Positions 26,090 to 35,839 of a DNA stretch of 64,000 nt are shown here, in pieces (position 1 is the first letter of the stretch; each line of letters opens with the position of its first letter). The notes below the pieces were generated by a model. That model was not told the origin of the DNA, searched no databases, and saw nothing but the letters and a program-made list of their open reading frames with translations. The DNA is from Lampropedia aestuarii (GTDB taxonomy: Bacteria; Pseudomonadota; Gammaproteobacteria; Burkholderiales; Burkholderiaceae_C): assembly GCF_004803635.1 (NCBI RefSeq), contig NZ_SSWX01000009.1:115657-179656 (forward strand), given 5' to 3'. Position numbers and translations under genes: made by a program.

Positions 26090-27295
26090 ATGAGGCGAAA
26101 AACAAAACGCTGGTGGTTGATTGCAGTGGCCGTGCTGGTAGTCGGCGCCGGCGCCTACTATGCCAAACAGCAGTGGTTTACTAAAAGCACTGCTCCGATC
26201 TATGTCAGCGCACCTGTGACGCGCGGCAATGTGGAGATGTCGGTGCTGGCCGCGGGCAAGCTCGAAGGCTACCAGCAAGTCAGTGTGGGTGCCCAGGTCT
26301 CTGGCCAGTTGGAGAATCTGGCTGTCGAATTGGGCCAAAACGTCAAGGCGGGGGATTTGATTGCCGAGATCGACTCGCTGCCACAGCAAAATGCCTTGCG
26401 CAATGCCGAAGCGGCCTTGACCACCGCGCGTGCGGATTTGGCCTCGCAGCAAGCGACATTGGCACAAGCCAAGGCCAGTTTTGAGCGGCAAAAACAGTTG
26501 CGCGCAGCCGACGCCTCTTCCCGCGCCGAGTATGAAGCCGCTGAGCAGATCTATAAGGTCGCGCAATCGAACATCCAGTCGCAGCAAGCACGTATTGCGC
26601 AGGCTGAGATTGCCAAAGACACGGCACAGGTGAACCTGGGCTATACCCGGATTGTGGCGCCAATGGATGGCCAGGTCGTGGCCATTGTGACCAAAGAGGG
26701 GCAAACGGTGAACGCCAACCAAACTGCACCCACCATCATCATTTTGGCGCAGCTCGATACGATGACCGTCAAGGCAGAGATTTCGGAGGCCGATGTGACC
26801 CGCGTCAAACCTGGGCAGCCGGTGTATTTCACGATTATGGGCGAGCCCAATCGGCGCTACGACGCGACCTTGCGCAGCATAGAGCCGGCGCCCGAGTCGA
26901 TTAGCGCCAGTGGTTCTGCGGCTCCGACCGCCAGTGGCACGACGTCGACTGCGGTGTACTACAACGGCCTGTTTGATGTACCCAATCCTGACCATAGCCT
27001 GCGAATCTCGATGACTGCGCAGGTTTATATTGTGCAGGGCTCGGCCACCGATGTGCTGACCATTCCGGCCAGTGCTTTGGGGCGGCGCACAGGGCCAGGC
27101 GAGTACAGCGTGCAGGTGTTGGATGCACAAGGCAATGCCAATCGGACCACGGTGCAAATTGGCATGAACAACAATATTGTGGCTGAGGTGATCAGTGGCT
27201 TGGCCGAGGGCGACCGCGTGGTGCTGTCTGACTCTACCGGGGCTTCTGCTGCCCGCACGCCTGGCGCTCGTCCCGGCTCTGGCATGCGCCTGTAA
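26090..27295 (+). CDS. macA: MacA-type periplasmic adaptor of a tripartite efflux pump
   Basis: A 401-residue membrane-fusion protein. One N-terminal membrane anchor ([17 protein letters not shown]) is followed by a lipoyl half ([20 protein letters not shown]), a long coiled-coil helical hairpin at about residues 105-185, the second lipoyl half ([24 protein letters not shown]), and beta-barrel and membrane-proximal domains. It would connect the MacB ATPase encoded next with the outer-membrane factor that follows. The three genes are spaced by 8 and 41 bases and form an operon. Confidence 0.93.
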   Translation: MRRKTKRWWLIAVAVLVVGAGAYYAKQQWFTKSTAPIYVSAPVTRGNVEMSVLAAGKLEGYQQVSVGAQVSGQLENLAVELGQNVKAGDLIAEIDSLPQQNALRNAEAALTTARADLASQQATLAQAKASFERQKQLRAADASSRAEYEAAEQIYKVAQSNIQSQQARIAQAEIAKDTAQVNLGYTRIVAPMDGQVVAIVTKEGQTVNANQTAPTIIILAQLDTMTVKAEISEADVTRVKPGQPVYFTIMGEPNRRYDATLRSIEPAPESISASGSAAPTASGTTSTAVYYNGLFDVPNPDHSLRISMTAQVYIVQGSATDVLTIPASALGRRTGPGEYSVQVLDAQGNANRTTVQIGMNNNIVAEVISGLAEGDRVVLSDSTGASAARTPGARPGSGMRL

Positions 27296-27303
27296 GGAGC
27301 CAG

Positions 27304-29334
27304 GTGGTGCAACAACAATCCCATCACAGTGGCCAGGCGCTGCTTGAACTCAAGAACTTGCGCCGCGAGTTTCCTGCTGGCGAGGGCACGATTGCGGTAT
27401 TGAAATCCATTGATCTGCAGATTAATGCAGGTGAGATGGTGGCCATTGTGGGCCAATCCGGCTCTGGCAAATCGACCTTGATGAATATTCTGGGTTGTCT
27501 GGACAAGCCCACGCATGGCAGCTACCAAGTCAATGGCCGGGAAACCGGGCAATTGGAGCCTGACGAGTTGGCACAGTTGCGCCGCGAGTACTTTGGTTTC
27601 ATTTTCCAGCGCTACCACCTGCTCTCGGATCTGACTGCGCAAGGCAATGTCGAGGTACCTGCGATCTATGCGGGCGCAACGACCACAGAGCGTGAGCGTC
27701 GCTCGCTGGCCTTGTTGTCACGCCTGGGCTTGGGCGAGCGCACCCAACACACGCCAGGCAAGCTGTCGGGCGGGCAGCAGCAACGCGTCTCGATTGCGCG
27801 TGCGTTGATGAATGGTGGTCAAGTGATCTTGGCCGATGAGCCGACTGGCGCCTTGGATTCGGCCTCTGGCGTCGAGGTGATGAAAATTCTGGCCGAGTTG
27901 CATGCCGAGGGCCACACCATCATCCTGGTGACGCACGACATGACAATTGCCCAGCATGCGCAGCGCATCATCGAGTTGCGCGACGGCGAGATCATCAGCG
28001 ACCGTGCCAATCCCGAGCCCCTAGGCCAGCCCAGCGCAGCGACTGCTGTGCACAACCCGCTTGATGCCAGCGATGCGGCAGACGCGCCCGATATCAACGC
28101 ACCGCTATCGTCTCGCAACGGCTTCGCAGCTGCGTTTGACCGCTTCTTGGAAGCGTTCAATATGGCGTTGCTGTCGATGAATGCACACCGTTTGCGGACG
28201 TTTCTGACGATGCTGGGCATCATCATCGGCATTGCTTCTGTGGTGTCGGTGGTGGCTTTGGGAGAGGGCTCGCGCCGAACGGTGCTGGAGAATATCTCCT
28301 CGATTGGCACGAATACGATTGATATCCGGCCAGGCACGGGGTTTGGAGACCGCATGGCCTCGCGCATACGCACCTTGGTGATCTCGGATGCAGAGGCGCT
28401 GGCCCAGCAACCCTATGTGGACAGTGTCACGCCGACGGTGAGCAGCACGGCGACCATTCGCTATGGCAACGTCGAGTCGGCAGGGCAAATTCAGGGTGTG
28501 GGCGAGCAATCGTTCCAGGTGCGTGGCATGAAGTTGGCGCAAGGCAGCCTGTTTGAGCAAGACGCGGTGCGCGATCGCAGGCAAGTGGCGGTGATTGATG
28601 ACAATGCCCGCAAAACCTTCTTCCCAGACAATCCCAATCCGGTGGGCAAGGTGCTGTTCTTGGGCAATGTGCCGGTGCAGGTGATTGGTGTGCTGCAGCC
28701 GCAAACCTCGTCTTTTGGGGCTAACAGCGGCAACGTGATGATTTATGTGCCCTACACCACAGTGATGAGCCGCATGAGTGGTCAGAACTATTTGAGCACG
28801 ATCACTGTGCGTATCAGTGATAGTGCCTCGTCGCAGGCGGCAGAGGCGGGTATTACCCAGCTGCTGGCTCAGCGCCATGGCCGTGTCGACTTTTTCTTGA
28901 TGAACTCGGACACGATCCGCCAGACCATCGAGAGCACGACCGGCACCATGACATTGCTGATCGCATCGATTGCAGTCATTTCTCTGGTTGTGGGAGGCAT
29001 TGGGGTGATGAACATCATGCTGGTGTCGGTCACGGAGCGCACCAGTGAAATCGGCGTGCGCATGGCCGTCGGCGCCAGACAGGGCGATATCCAGCAGCAG
29101 TTTTTGATTGAAGCGGTGTTGGTGTGCGTGCTGGGTGGTGTGATCGGCATTGGCACGGCTTTGGGCTTTGGCGAAGTGTTTGGCCGCTTCAGCCAGGACT
29201 TCAAGCTGATCTTCTCGATGCAATCGATTGTGACGGCCTTTGCCTGCTCGTCTCTGATTGGCATCGTGTTTGGTTTCTTGCCAGCGCGCAGTGCTGCCAA
29301 GCTCAACCCGATTGATGCGCTCTCGCGCAATTGA
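27304..29334 (+). CDS. macB: MacB-type ABC exporter (ATPase and permease in one chain)
   Basis: A 676-residue fused ABC exporter. The N-terminal ATPase has Walker [10 protein letters not shown] (residues 50-58), signature LSGGQ (154-158) and Walker B VILADEP. One membrane segment near residue 300 ([23 protein letters not shown]) is followed by a large periplasmic domain and three C-terminal membrane segments ending in the FtsX-like permease. It exports macrolides, lipopeptides or toxins in known cases. The start is GTG at 27304; a second GTG at 27307 is better spaced (seven bases) from AAGGAG and may be the true start. Confidence 0.94.
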   Translation: MVQQQSHHSGQALLELKNLRREFPAGEGTIAVLKSIDLQINAGEMVAIVGQSGSGKSTLMNILGCLDKPTHGSYQVNGRETGQLEPDELAQLRREYFGFIFQRYHLLSDLTAQGNVEVPAIYAGATTTERERRSLALLSRLGLGERTQHTPGKLSGGQQQRVSIARALMNGGQVILADEPTGALDSASGVEVMKILAELHAEGHTIILVTHDMTIAQHAQRIIELRDGEIISDRANPEPLGQPSAATAVHNPLDASDAADAPDINAPLSSRNGFAAAFDRFLEAFNMALLSMNAHRLRTFLTMLGIIIGIASVVSVVALGEGSRRTVLENISSIGTNTIDIRPGTGFGDRMASRIRTLVISDAEALAQQPYVDSVTPTVSSTATIRYGNVESAGQIQGVGEQSFQVRGMKLAQGSLFEQDAVRDRRQVAVIDDNARKTFFPDNPNPVGKVLFLGNVPVQVIGVLQPQTSSFGANSGNVMIYVPYTTVMSRMSGQNYLSTITVRISDSASSQAAEAGITQLLAQRHGRVDFFLMNSDTIRQTIESTTGTMTLLIASIAVISLVVGGIGVMNIMLVSVTERTSEIGVRMAVGARQGDIQQQFLIEAVLVCVLGGVIGIGTALGFGEVFGRFSQDFKLIFSMQSIVTAFACSSLIGIVFGFLPARSAAKLNPIDALSRN

Positions 29335-29375
29335 TTGAGCCGTTGGTCTGTGCGTGTTTTAACTGAGTTGAATCC

Positions 29376-30941
29376 ATGTCTTTATCCTCTGTGACTCCAG
29401 TCTTAGGCCAGGCACCTGTAGCCAGATCCAGCGCAGCAACGGACGCTGCTGCGCTGCCGCGCTGGAAAACGCCCTTTTGCGCAGTGCTGGCCATGCTGTT
29501 TCTAGCGGGCTGCAGCAGCTTGACATCCTCGTATGAGTCGCCGCAAGCGGTTGCAATCCCCAGCCAGTGGAGTGCCCTTACCAGCAGTTCGCAAGCGGCG
29601 CAGTCGCAGTCGCCTTTGCTGGTCGAGGCCTTGCAAGGCGCATGGTGGCGGCAATTTGACGACCCGGTCTTGAATCAATTGATCGATATGGCGTTGGCGC
29701 GTAACAGCGACTTGGTCAGTGCCGCCTGGAATTTGCGCCAAGCCGAGCTGACGCTGGGACTGACGCAAGACCGCCAAACCCCAACGGTGGGCGCCAATGC
29801 CGGTGCCAATATCAGCCGCAATCTCGACAATGGCACCAGCAGCCGCAGTTATTCGGCCAATGTGGGTGTCAGCTATGAGCTCGATTTGTGGGGCCGTTTG
29901 TCCAGCCAGACCGATGCCGCGCAGTGGCGCGTTGTAGCCAGTGAGCAGGATTTGCAAAGCACCGCAGTGGCTTTGGTGGCCACTGTGGCGACCCAGTACT
30001 GGCAGTTGATCTACCAGAATGAGCAAATCGTCAATGGCCTGCAAAGTCTCAGCTATCTGCGCGAAGCCCAGCAGCTTGTGCAAGTGCAATACGACGCAGG
30101 CGGCGTCTCGGGCCTGGAGCTGCAGGAAGCTCGCCGCAGCATAGCCAGCCAAGAGGCCGAGCTGGCGCAGTTGCGCCAAGCCCGGCAGAGCTCCCGGAAT
30201 GCTTTGGCGGTGTTGCTGCAACTGCCCCCGTCCGACCAGTCGTTGGAGCAGATCTTGCCTTTGACACGTATCGCATTGCCCACAGCCGATGTGCCTGAGC
30301 TGCCTGCTGGCATTCCGGCTGAAGTTTTGGCCAGGCGTCCAGATGTCCATGCAGCCGAGTCCCGTTTGCGCGCCACACTGGCCGATGGCGATGCCATACG
30401 CGCAAGCTACTACCCAACATTCAGTCTGACGGCAGGGCTTGGCAGTGCCAGCAACAGCCTGAGCCAATGGCTCTCCAATCCTATCGGTAGCCTGGGTGCT
30501 AGCCTGACGTTGCCATTTTTGCAGCACACCCAGATGCGTTTGAACAATGCAGTATCGAGGGCGACTTATGAGGCCGCATTGAATGGGTTTGAGAGAACTT
30601 TGCTGACTGCGTTGCAGGAGGTGGAAGACGCACTGGGCGCGCGCGAGCAATTGAGCCAGCAGCGCCAATGGCTGCAAGAGCAGCTGGATGCGGCTGACCG
30701 CGTCCAGGACATCAATGAAGTGCGCTACCGCACTGGTGCCACTTCACTGCGCGTATGGTTGGATGCACAAGAGGCGCGCCGCAACGCACAGCTGGCGTTG
30801 TCAGCCAATCGCTTTAACCAATTGTCTAACCAGCTCACACTCTACAAGGCGTTGGGCGGTGATACGCAGCTGCCAACACCGCAGGTGCCTTCAGTGCAGG
30901 AGCTGATTGACGCAGCAGCACACAACACCGTACTGCCCTGA
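29376..30941 (+). CDS. NodT-family outer-membrane efflux lipoprotein
   Basis: A 521-residue TolC-like outer-membrane factor of the NodT/OprM type. A hydrophobic signal ends in the lipobox LAGC at about residues 42-45, after a long N-terminal segment. Two OEP repeats follow: WWRQFDDPVLNQLIDMALARNSDL begins the first, and VLARRPDVHAAESRLRATLADGDAIRASYYPTFSL is a typical hinge segment. It completes the MacAB pump. The first 30 or so residues before the signal are unusual, so a later start inside the gene is possible, but the operon spacing fits the ATG at 29376. Confidence 0.9.
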   Translation: MSLSSVTPVLGQAPVARSSAATDAAALPRWKTPFCAVLAMLFLAGCSSLTSSYESPQAVAIPSQWSALTSSSQAAQSQSPLLVEALQGAWWRQFDDPVLNQLIDMALARNSDLVSAAWNLRQAELTLGLTQDRQTPTVGANAGANISRNLDNGTSSRSYSANVGVSYELDLWGRLSSQTDAAQWRVVASEQDLQSTAVALVATVATQYWQLIYQNEQIVNGLQSLSYLREAQQLVQVQYDAGGVSGLELQEARRSIASQEAELAQLRQARQSSRNALAVLLQLPPSDQSLEQILPLTRIALPTADVPELPAGIPAEVLARRPDVHAAESRLRATLADGDAIRASYYPTFSLTAGLGSASNSLSQWLSNPIGSLGASLTLPFLQHTQMRLNNAVSRATYEAALNGFERTLLTALQEVEDALGAREQLSQQRQWLQEQLDAADRVQDINEVRYRTGATSLRVWLDAQEARRNAQLALSANRFNQLSNQLTLYKALGGDTQLPTPQVPSVQELIDAAAHNTVLP

Positions 30942-30952
30942 TGGCCGGCAGC

Positions 30953-30975
30953 TAGAGCCTGTGAACACGTTCTTA
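30953..30975. repeat. Solo/fused terminus of the dispersed repeat
   Basis: AGAGCCTGTGAACACGTTCT at 30955-30974 joins a left-like half (AGAGCCTGT) to a right-like half (ACACGTTCT) that pair in inverted orientation at seven of nine positions. The TTA at 30973-30975, at its outer edge, is the reverse complement of the stop codon of the IclR gene. It sits in the 31-base gap between convergent genes and may act as a shared transcription end. Confidence 0.5.
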
Positions 30976-31821
30976 TGGCGCGCTGCGCGGCTGTACTGCC
31001 ACCTTGAACATGCGTTGTGCGGAGGGGTGTGGTGGGGTGGTGGAGATCAGGCGTGCAGTCTCCAGCATCATGGGCACAAATTTCTCAATGGCTTTTTGGC
31101 TGGTCCACTTGAGCGATGACACCGAGAGGTTGATGCAGGCAATAGTGGCGCCAGAAGGATCTGTCACAGGCACAGACAGCGCCAGGTCACCTGTGTAGTA
31201 CTGGTCACTACACCAGCTATAACCATCGTGGCGCGCTTTTTGCACCAATTGGCAGAGCTTATCGAGCTCGGTCTCAGTTTGCGGTGTGTATCGAACACGC
31301 GCTGTACTGGATAAAAACGCATGCACCTCTTCGTCACCGAATTGCGATAGGTACATGCGCCCGGTCGACGAGCAATAGATGGGAATGCGCTGTCCCACGG
31401 GCATATGCATGATCAGCCGCACCAGGCTGGAGAAGCGGCCGATATAGACCATGCAATCGCCAGAGGGCTCGGCGAAATTGACAGTCTCGCCCGAGCGCTG
31501 GTTCAGATCCAGCAAATAGGGATTCGCCCGCTCGAGCAGAGGGTGGCACTGCAAGTACTGGTAGCCAGGCTCGAGATTCAAGGATGAGAGCGAATAGCGC
31601 TTGGTATGGGGGTCTTTATTCAACAAGCCCAAAGCCTCAAGCGTGAAGGCAAAGCGTTGTGCAGCGCTTTTGGATATGCCAGTGGCCGCAGCAATCTCGG
31701 GCAGGCTCATGGATGGGTGCTCAGCGCCAAATGCACGCAAGACCTTCATGCCAGTAGCCAGCGATTGAACGTAGAGCGAAGAGCTGCTATTGGAGGGTGG
31801 GGGGATGAGGGGGTGTTCCAT
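30973..31821 (-). CDS. IclR-family transcriptional regulator
   Basis: A 282-residue IclR regulator. The winged helix is at about residues 20-80 (LATGMKVLRAFGAEHPSMSLPEIAAATGISKSAAQRF), followed by the ligand-binding domain with LNQRSGETVNFAEPSGDCMVYIGRF and the C-terminal ALSVPVTDPSGATIACINLS. AGGAGA stands just before the ATG. The gene is divergent from the amino-acid ABC transporter operon and presumably controls it through the shared intergenic region, which has repeated ATATCGYT motifs. Its stop codon falls within a dispersed repeat. Confidence 0.92.
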   Translation of the reverse strand: MEHPLIPPPSNSSSSLYVQSLATGMKVLRAFGAEHPSMSLPEIAAATGISKSAAQRFAFTLEALGLLNKDPHTKRYSLSSLNLEPGYQYLQCHPLLERANPYLLDLNQRSGETVNFAEPSGDCMVYIGRFSSLVRLIMHMPVGQRIPIYCSSTGRMYLSQFGDEEVHAFLSSTARVRYTPQTETELDKLCQLVQKARHDGYSWCSDQYYTGDLALSVPVTDPSGATIACINLSVSSLKWTSQKAIEKFVPMMLETARLISTTPPHPSAQRMFKVAVQPRSAP

Positions 31822-32130
31822 GGTCTCCTAATGCAGTGGGCTTAGCAGCGCGAATGCCTATCGTTATTCAGAATTACTGTATCGATATGAAATATATCGT
31901 TGTATGGTGGGTTTGGCATGGTTGTCATGTTCTTTCAGCCAGTATTTGCGGGTAAGTCCTAGTGATTTTGGCTTTTTAAAGTATATCGCTGGAGCGTAAT
32001 TTTATTTAACATTCACGTATTGAATCACTATTCAATTTGGTCATATCGCTAATCAATAGATTAATATCGTTGATTTTTTTATCGGGTGGTCGGTCAGCGA
32101 TTGTCTCCACTCACTTTTTGAAAGCAAACT
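31822..32130. promoter_or_regulatory. Divergent regulatory region with repeated ATATCGYT motif
   Basis: This 309-base gap is AT-rich and without a gene. The motif ATATCG(T/C)T occurs in the same orientation at 31894-31901, 31983-31990, 32043-32050 and 32064-32071, with a nearby reverse-like GTATCGATATG at about 31880-31889. The last two copies are 21 bases apart, two helical turns. Such a series in front of an IclR-controlled operon suggests binding sites for the adjacent regulator. No single promoter stands out from the AT-rich background. Confidence 0.5.
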
Positions 32131-32892
32131 GTGTTGAAGCCTTCCCTCAAGTCCCTCTTTGTTTCTGTAGCCATCGCACTGTCACTCAGTGGTGTGCAAG
32201 CCCAAACGAGCACCATTAAAGTGGGGGCAACGCCCACTGCGGTGCCATTCAATTTTTTGAACCCCAAGACCAATACGCTGGAAGGTGTGATGGTGGATGT
32301 TGCGCAAGCCTTAAGCCAAGAGATGGGGGTGAATGCCGAGGTGACAGGCATGCCGTTTGCGACTTTGATTCCTTCGTTGCAAACCAAGAAAATCGACATG
32401 ATCTCATCGGCCTTCGCGAAGACCCCTGCGCGCGCTGAAGTGGTCGATTTTTCTGACATTGTGCTGACCTACAAAGAGGCCTTGCTGGTGCCAATCAAAG
32501 ACACGACGCCCTACCGCAACTACGACGATCTCAATGGCAAGGTCGTAGGGGTGATGATGGGTACCTCTTACGTCGAGCCACTCAAAGAGGTCAAAGGCTT
32601 CAAAGAGCTGAAGATGTACGACACCATGGCAGATTTGGTGCGCGATATCGCTTTGGGCCGCCTGGAGGCTGGATTTGGCGACGGCCCTGTTGTGGCCTAT
32701 CAAGTCAAGGCCTCAGCTGCTGACAAAGTGCGTTTGGTGGATACCTACGAAAGCCTGATGCCAACCGAGATCTCAATTGCCGTGCGCAAAGGTGATACAG
32801 AGTCCCTTGAGAAGGTGAATGCTGCCTTAGAGAAGATCAAGCAAAACGGCTCTTTAGAGGCCATCTTGAAAAAGTGGGACGTTAGCCAGTAA
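32131..32892 (+). CDS. Polar amino acid ABC transporter substrate-binding protein
   Basis: A 253-residue periplasmic protein of the SBP_bac_3 family. A signal peptide runs from MLKPSLKSLFVSVAIALSL to cleavage after GVQA, and the mature protein has VGATPTAVPFNFLNPKTN and GVMVDVAQALSQEMGV. It should deliver an amino acid or amine to the permease and ATPase encoded downstream. No ATG starts it: GTG at 32131 is used, with TTG at 32134 as an alternative, and only a weak GAAAG ribosome site precedes it. The 170-base gap to the permease is longer than elsewhere in the operon. Confidence 0.9.
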   Translation: MLKPSLKSLFVSVAIALSLSGVQAQTSTIKVGATPTAVPFNFLNPKTNTLEGVMVDVAQALSQEMGVNAEVTGMPFATLIPSLQTKKIDMISSAFAKTPARAEVVDFSDIVLTYKEALLVPIKDTTPYRNYDDLNGKVVGVMMGTSYVEPLKEVKGFKELKMYDTMADLVRDIALGRLEAGFGDGPVVAYQVKASAADKVRLVDTYESLMPTEISIAVRKGDTESLEKVNAALEKIKQNGSLEAILKKWDVSQ

Positions 32893-33062
32893 TTTGCTCT
32901 AGCTCGACCCAAGAGCCACTGTCGCCACAGCCCTTTTGCACACAGCTAGCGGGCGGAGGTAGTGATCTTCAGGCAGTCCACCTGCCAAAGGTATTGGGTT
33001 GTTTTTGCCCCGCAATCGCATGCCCGTATGTGATTGTCCAGTCCTTTGCGTGAGTTTGCCGA

Positions 33063-33722
33063 ATGTTTGATTCTTTTTTCAGTGATGCCGTGGAGTTCTT
33101 CCCAGTCCTGATGCAAGGTGTGTTGACCACCATTGCCATCACGCTGGCAGCCTTGGTGATTGCTACGGCCATGGGTTTGTTTTGGGCGCTGTTGCGTGTC
33201 TCCGGCATTGGTTGGCTTGCGCACTCGAGCCGTCTGCTGACCAACGTGATCCGAGGCGTGCCGATTGTGGTGGTGCTGTTCTATATGTACTTCGTGCTGC
33301 CAGACTTTGGCATTAGCCTCAGCGCCTTTCAGGCTGGTGCATTAGGGCTGGGCATTGCTTATTCATCGTATATGGCAGAGGTATTCCGTGCAGGTATCGA
33401 TGCTGTTGATGTGGGCCAGTATGAAGCCGCGCAGTCGTTGGGCATGTCACGCACGATGTTGATGCGCCGAGTCGTGCTGCCCCAGGCCTTCAAGATTTCT
33501 TTGCCGCCCTATGGCAACAACGTTGTGATGATGCTCAAGGACTCCTCGCAAACGGCTGTGATCACGGTGGTGGAGTTGTCGATGCAAAGCAAGTTGATTT
33601 CTGCGGCGACATTCAAGAGCGCGACCATTTTCACTTTAGTGGCCTTGATGTATTTGGCCTTGAGTCTGCCCATGATGTGGGGGGTTGGCAAGTTGGAGCG
33701 CAAGATGGGAGTCCGTAAATGA
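33063..33722 (+). CDS. Polar amino acid ABC transporter permease
   Basis: A 219-residue inner-membrane permease of the HisM/GlnP type. Hydrophobic segments surround the inner-membrane motif [22 protein letters not shown], which contacts the ATPase, and the earlier [19 protein letters not shown] is also typical. Only one permease gene is present, so a homodimer is expected. The start ATG follows a poor ribosome site. The stop overlaps the ATPase start by ATGA (33719-33722), pointing to coupled translation. Confidence 0.93.
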   Translation: MFDSFFSDAVEFFPVLMQGVLTTIAITLAALVIATAMGLFWALLRVSGIGWLAHSSRLLTNVIRGVPIVVVLFYMYFVLPDFGISLSAFQAGALGLGIAYSSYMAEVFRAGIDAVDVGQYEAAQSLGMSRTMLMRRVVLPQAFKISLPPYGNNVVMMLKDSSQTAVITVVELSMQSKLISAATFKSATIFTLVALMYLALSLPMMWGVGKLERKMGVRK

Positions 33723-34453
33723 TCAAAATTGAGCAACTATCGAAGTCGTATGGCAGCCACCAAGTGCTCAAGGACATTGATGCCGAAATCAAGCGTGGTG
33801 AAGTGGTTTGCCTGATTGGCCCGTCGGGCTCTGGCAAGTCCACCATGCTGCGTTGCATCAATGGCCTGGAGATCTACCAAGCGGGCTCCATTACGGTCGA
33901 TGGCGAGCGCGTCGATGCCAGTAAAAAAAGCATTCAGCACATCCGCCAACGCGTCTCGATGGTGTTTCAGCGCTTTAATTTATTTCCGCACCGAACAGCG
34001 TTGGAGAACGTGTGCGAAGGCCCCATTTATGTCAAGGGCGAAAGCGTCAAAGAGGCGACCGAATATGCGCGCGAGCTGCTGGCATCGGTTGGCTTGGCCA
34101 ACAAGATGGACCATCTGCCCAGCCAGCTGTCTGGTGGCCAACAGCAGCGCGTAGCGATTGCGCGCGCGTTGGCCATGCGCCCAGAGGCGATTTTGTTCGA
34201 TGAGCCCACCTCCGCGCTGGATCCTGAATTGGTGGGAGAGGTGCTGGCTGTGATGCGCCGCCTGGCCGATAAAGGCTTGACGATGGTGGTTGTTACGCAT
34301 GAGATGAAGTTTGCCCAAGAGGTCTCGGACCGCGTGATGTTCTTGGATGGAGGGCGCATTGTTGAGCAAGGCGTGTCTTCCCAAGTGTTGGCCCAGCCCA
34401 GCAACGAGCGTTTACGTGATTTTTTGCGTCGCGTGACCAACCACGTGGAATAA
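33719..34453 (+). CDS. Polar amino acid ABC transporter ATP-binding protein
   Basis: A 244-residue ABC ATPase of the GlnQ/HisP type. Walker A is GPSGSGKST (residues 34-42), signature [17 protein letters not shown], Walker [14 protein letters not shown], and the H-loop is [17 protein letters not shown]. It energises the importer formed with the two preceding gene products. The following FAD oxidoreductase starts 8 bases after its stop, so the transporter and catabolic genes form one transcription unit. Confidence 0.95.
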   Translation: MIKIEQLSKSYGSHQVLKDIDAEIKRGEVVCLIGPSGSGKSTMLRCINGLEIYQAGSITVDGERVDASKKSIQHIRQRVSMVFQRFNLFPHRTALENVCEGPIYVKGESVKEATEYARELLASVGLANKMDHLPSQLSGGQQQRVAIARALAMRPEAILFDEPTSALDPELVGEVLAVMRRLADKGLTMVVVTHEMKFAQEVSDRVMFLDGGRIVEQGVSSQVLAQPSNERLRDFLRRVTNHVE

Positions 34454-34461
34454 ATACCGCT

Positions 34462-35748
34462 ATGACCCATTCGTCTACCGCAGCCAGTACCTTGTGGGGC
34501 GCCACTGCGCCTGCAGGCTTGTCGCTGAGTGCCGTTCATGCGCCTTTTTCTGCCGATATGGTGGTGATCGGTGGTGGTGTGACTGGCCTGTCAACCGCCT
34601 TGCATTTGGCCCAAAGTGGAGCCAGCGTCTGCTTGCTCGATGCCTTTGAGATCGGTCACCGTGCCAGTGGCCGCAATGGCGGTCAAGTGGTGCCAGGCGT
34701 CAAGCCTGCACCCCGGGTGTTGATTCAACGTTTTGGCGAGACGGCTGCCAAAGCCATGATGCGTTTTACCTATGGATGCGCTGACGAGGTCTTTGAGCTG
34801 ATTGAGCGTTATGCGATCGATTGCGAGCCCACTCGCAATGGTTGGATTCAAGGTGCCTATTCGACGCAGTCGACCGCTTATTTGCAGCAGCGTGCCAAGC
34901 AGATTAACAGCCATGGTGGGGATGTCGAGTTTTTGGAGCAGGCTGCGGTGCAGGCGGCCACCGGCTCCAGTTTCTGGCCCTCAGGCTTGCTCGAGAAACG
35001 TGCAGGCGCTGTTCAGCCACTGGCTTATGTGCGTGGTTTAGCGCGCAGTATTGTGGCTTTGGGGGTGCAGGTGTATGAGCACTCCCCGGTTGAAACGATT
35101 CGCGCGCATGGCTCAGGCTATCAGCTTGCAGTGAACGGTCAAACGATTAACGCGCGCAAAGTCGTGATTGCGACCGATGCCTACACCGATCAATTGTGGC
35201 CTGCAGTGGCGCAGTCGTATGTGAATGTCGCAAGCGCACAAATCGCCACGGATCCGCTGCCAGTCAGCATCCAGGATCGTGTGATGCCACGGCGCGCAGG
35301 CGTTTCTGAGACGCGCAAGATCACCTATTACTGCCGCATCGATCCCGAAGGCCGTTTTGTGATCGGAGGGCGTGGTCGCAGCAGCGATGGAATTGACCCA
35401 GCAACGCGCCAGCAACTGTACCAAGCTGCCTGCGAGCGCTTTCCTGCACTACAAGGCATCGCGTTTCCTCACGGCTGGGCTTGTCGGGTCGGGATGACAG
35501 TGGATGACTTGCCGCATTTGCACGAATTGGCTGACGGTTTGTGGACTGCGTACGGCTATTGCGGCCGAGGTGTGGCATTGGGCACGGCGATGGGGCGGGT
35601 GTTGAGCCAGGCGCTGCGTGGCTTGCCTGTGCAGGAGTTTCCAGTAACGCCTGTGCGGCGCATTCCACTGTATCCATTACGGCAAGTAGGCGCGGTCGCT
35701 GCATTGCAGTGGTATCGCTTGCGAGACGCGATGGGCTACCCAGGCTAA
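34462..35748 (+). CDS. FAD-dependent amine/amino acid oxidoreductase (PuuB/OrdL-like)
   Basis: A 428-residue DAO-family flavoprotein. The FAD-binding dinucleotide motif is VVIGGGVTGLSTALHLAQSG with its glycines at 37-42, followed by GHRASGRNGGQVVPGVK, typical of the gamma-glutamylputrescine oxidase and OrdL subgroup. A C-terminal FAD contact is seen at GLWTAYGYCGRGVALGTAMG. It lacks a membrane segment, so it is probably a cytosolic oxidase of an imported amine or amino acid. The first 30 residues are a non-conserved extension. Substrate is unknown. Confidence 0.88.
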   Translation: MTHSSTAASTLWGATAPAGLSLSAVHAPFSADMVVIGGGVTGLSTALHLAQSGASVCLLDAFEIGHRASGRNGGQVVPGVKPAPRVLIQRFGETAAKAMMRFTYGCADEVFELIERYAIDCEPTRNGWIQGAYSTQSTAYLQQRAKQINSHGGDVEFLEQAAVQAATGSSFWPSGLLEKRAGAVQPLAYVRGLARSIVALGVQVYEHSPVETIRAHGSGYQLAVNGQTINARKVVIATDAYTDQLWPAVAQSYVNVASAQIATDPLPVSIQDRVMPRRAGVSETRKITYYCRIDPEGRFVIGGRGRSSDGIDPATRQQLYQAACERFPALQGIAFPHGWACRVGMTVDDLPHLHELADGLWTAYGYCGRGVALGTAMGRVLSQALRGLPVQEFPVTPVRRIPLYPLRQVGAVAALQWYRLRDAMGYPG

Positions 35749-35839
35749 TTCATCCTCTTTTTTGATGCATCAGCGCCTGCGCTCACTGTCAGCGCAGGCG
35801 CTGAATGGCTATTTCATGTCGTCCAAAGAGACAACCCGT

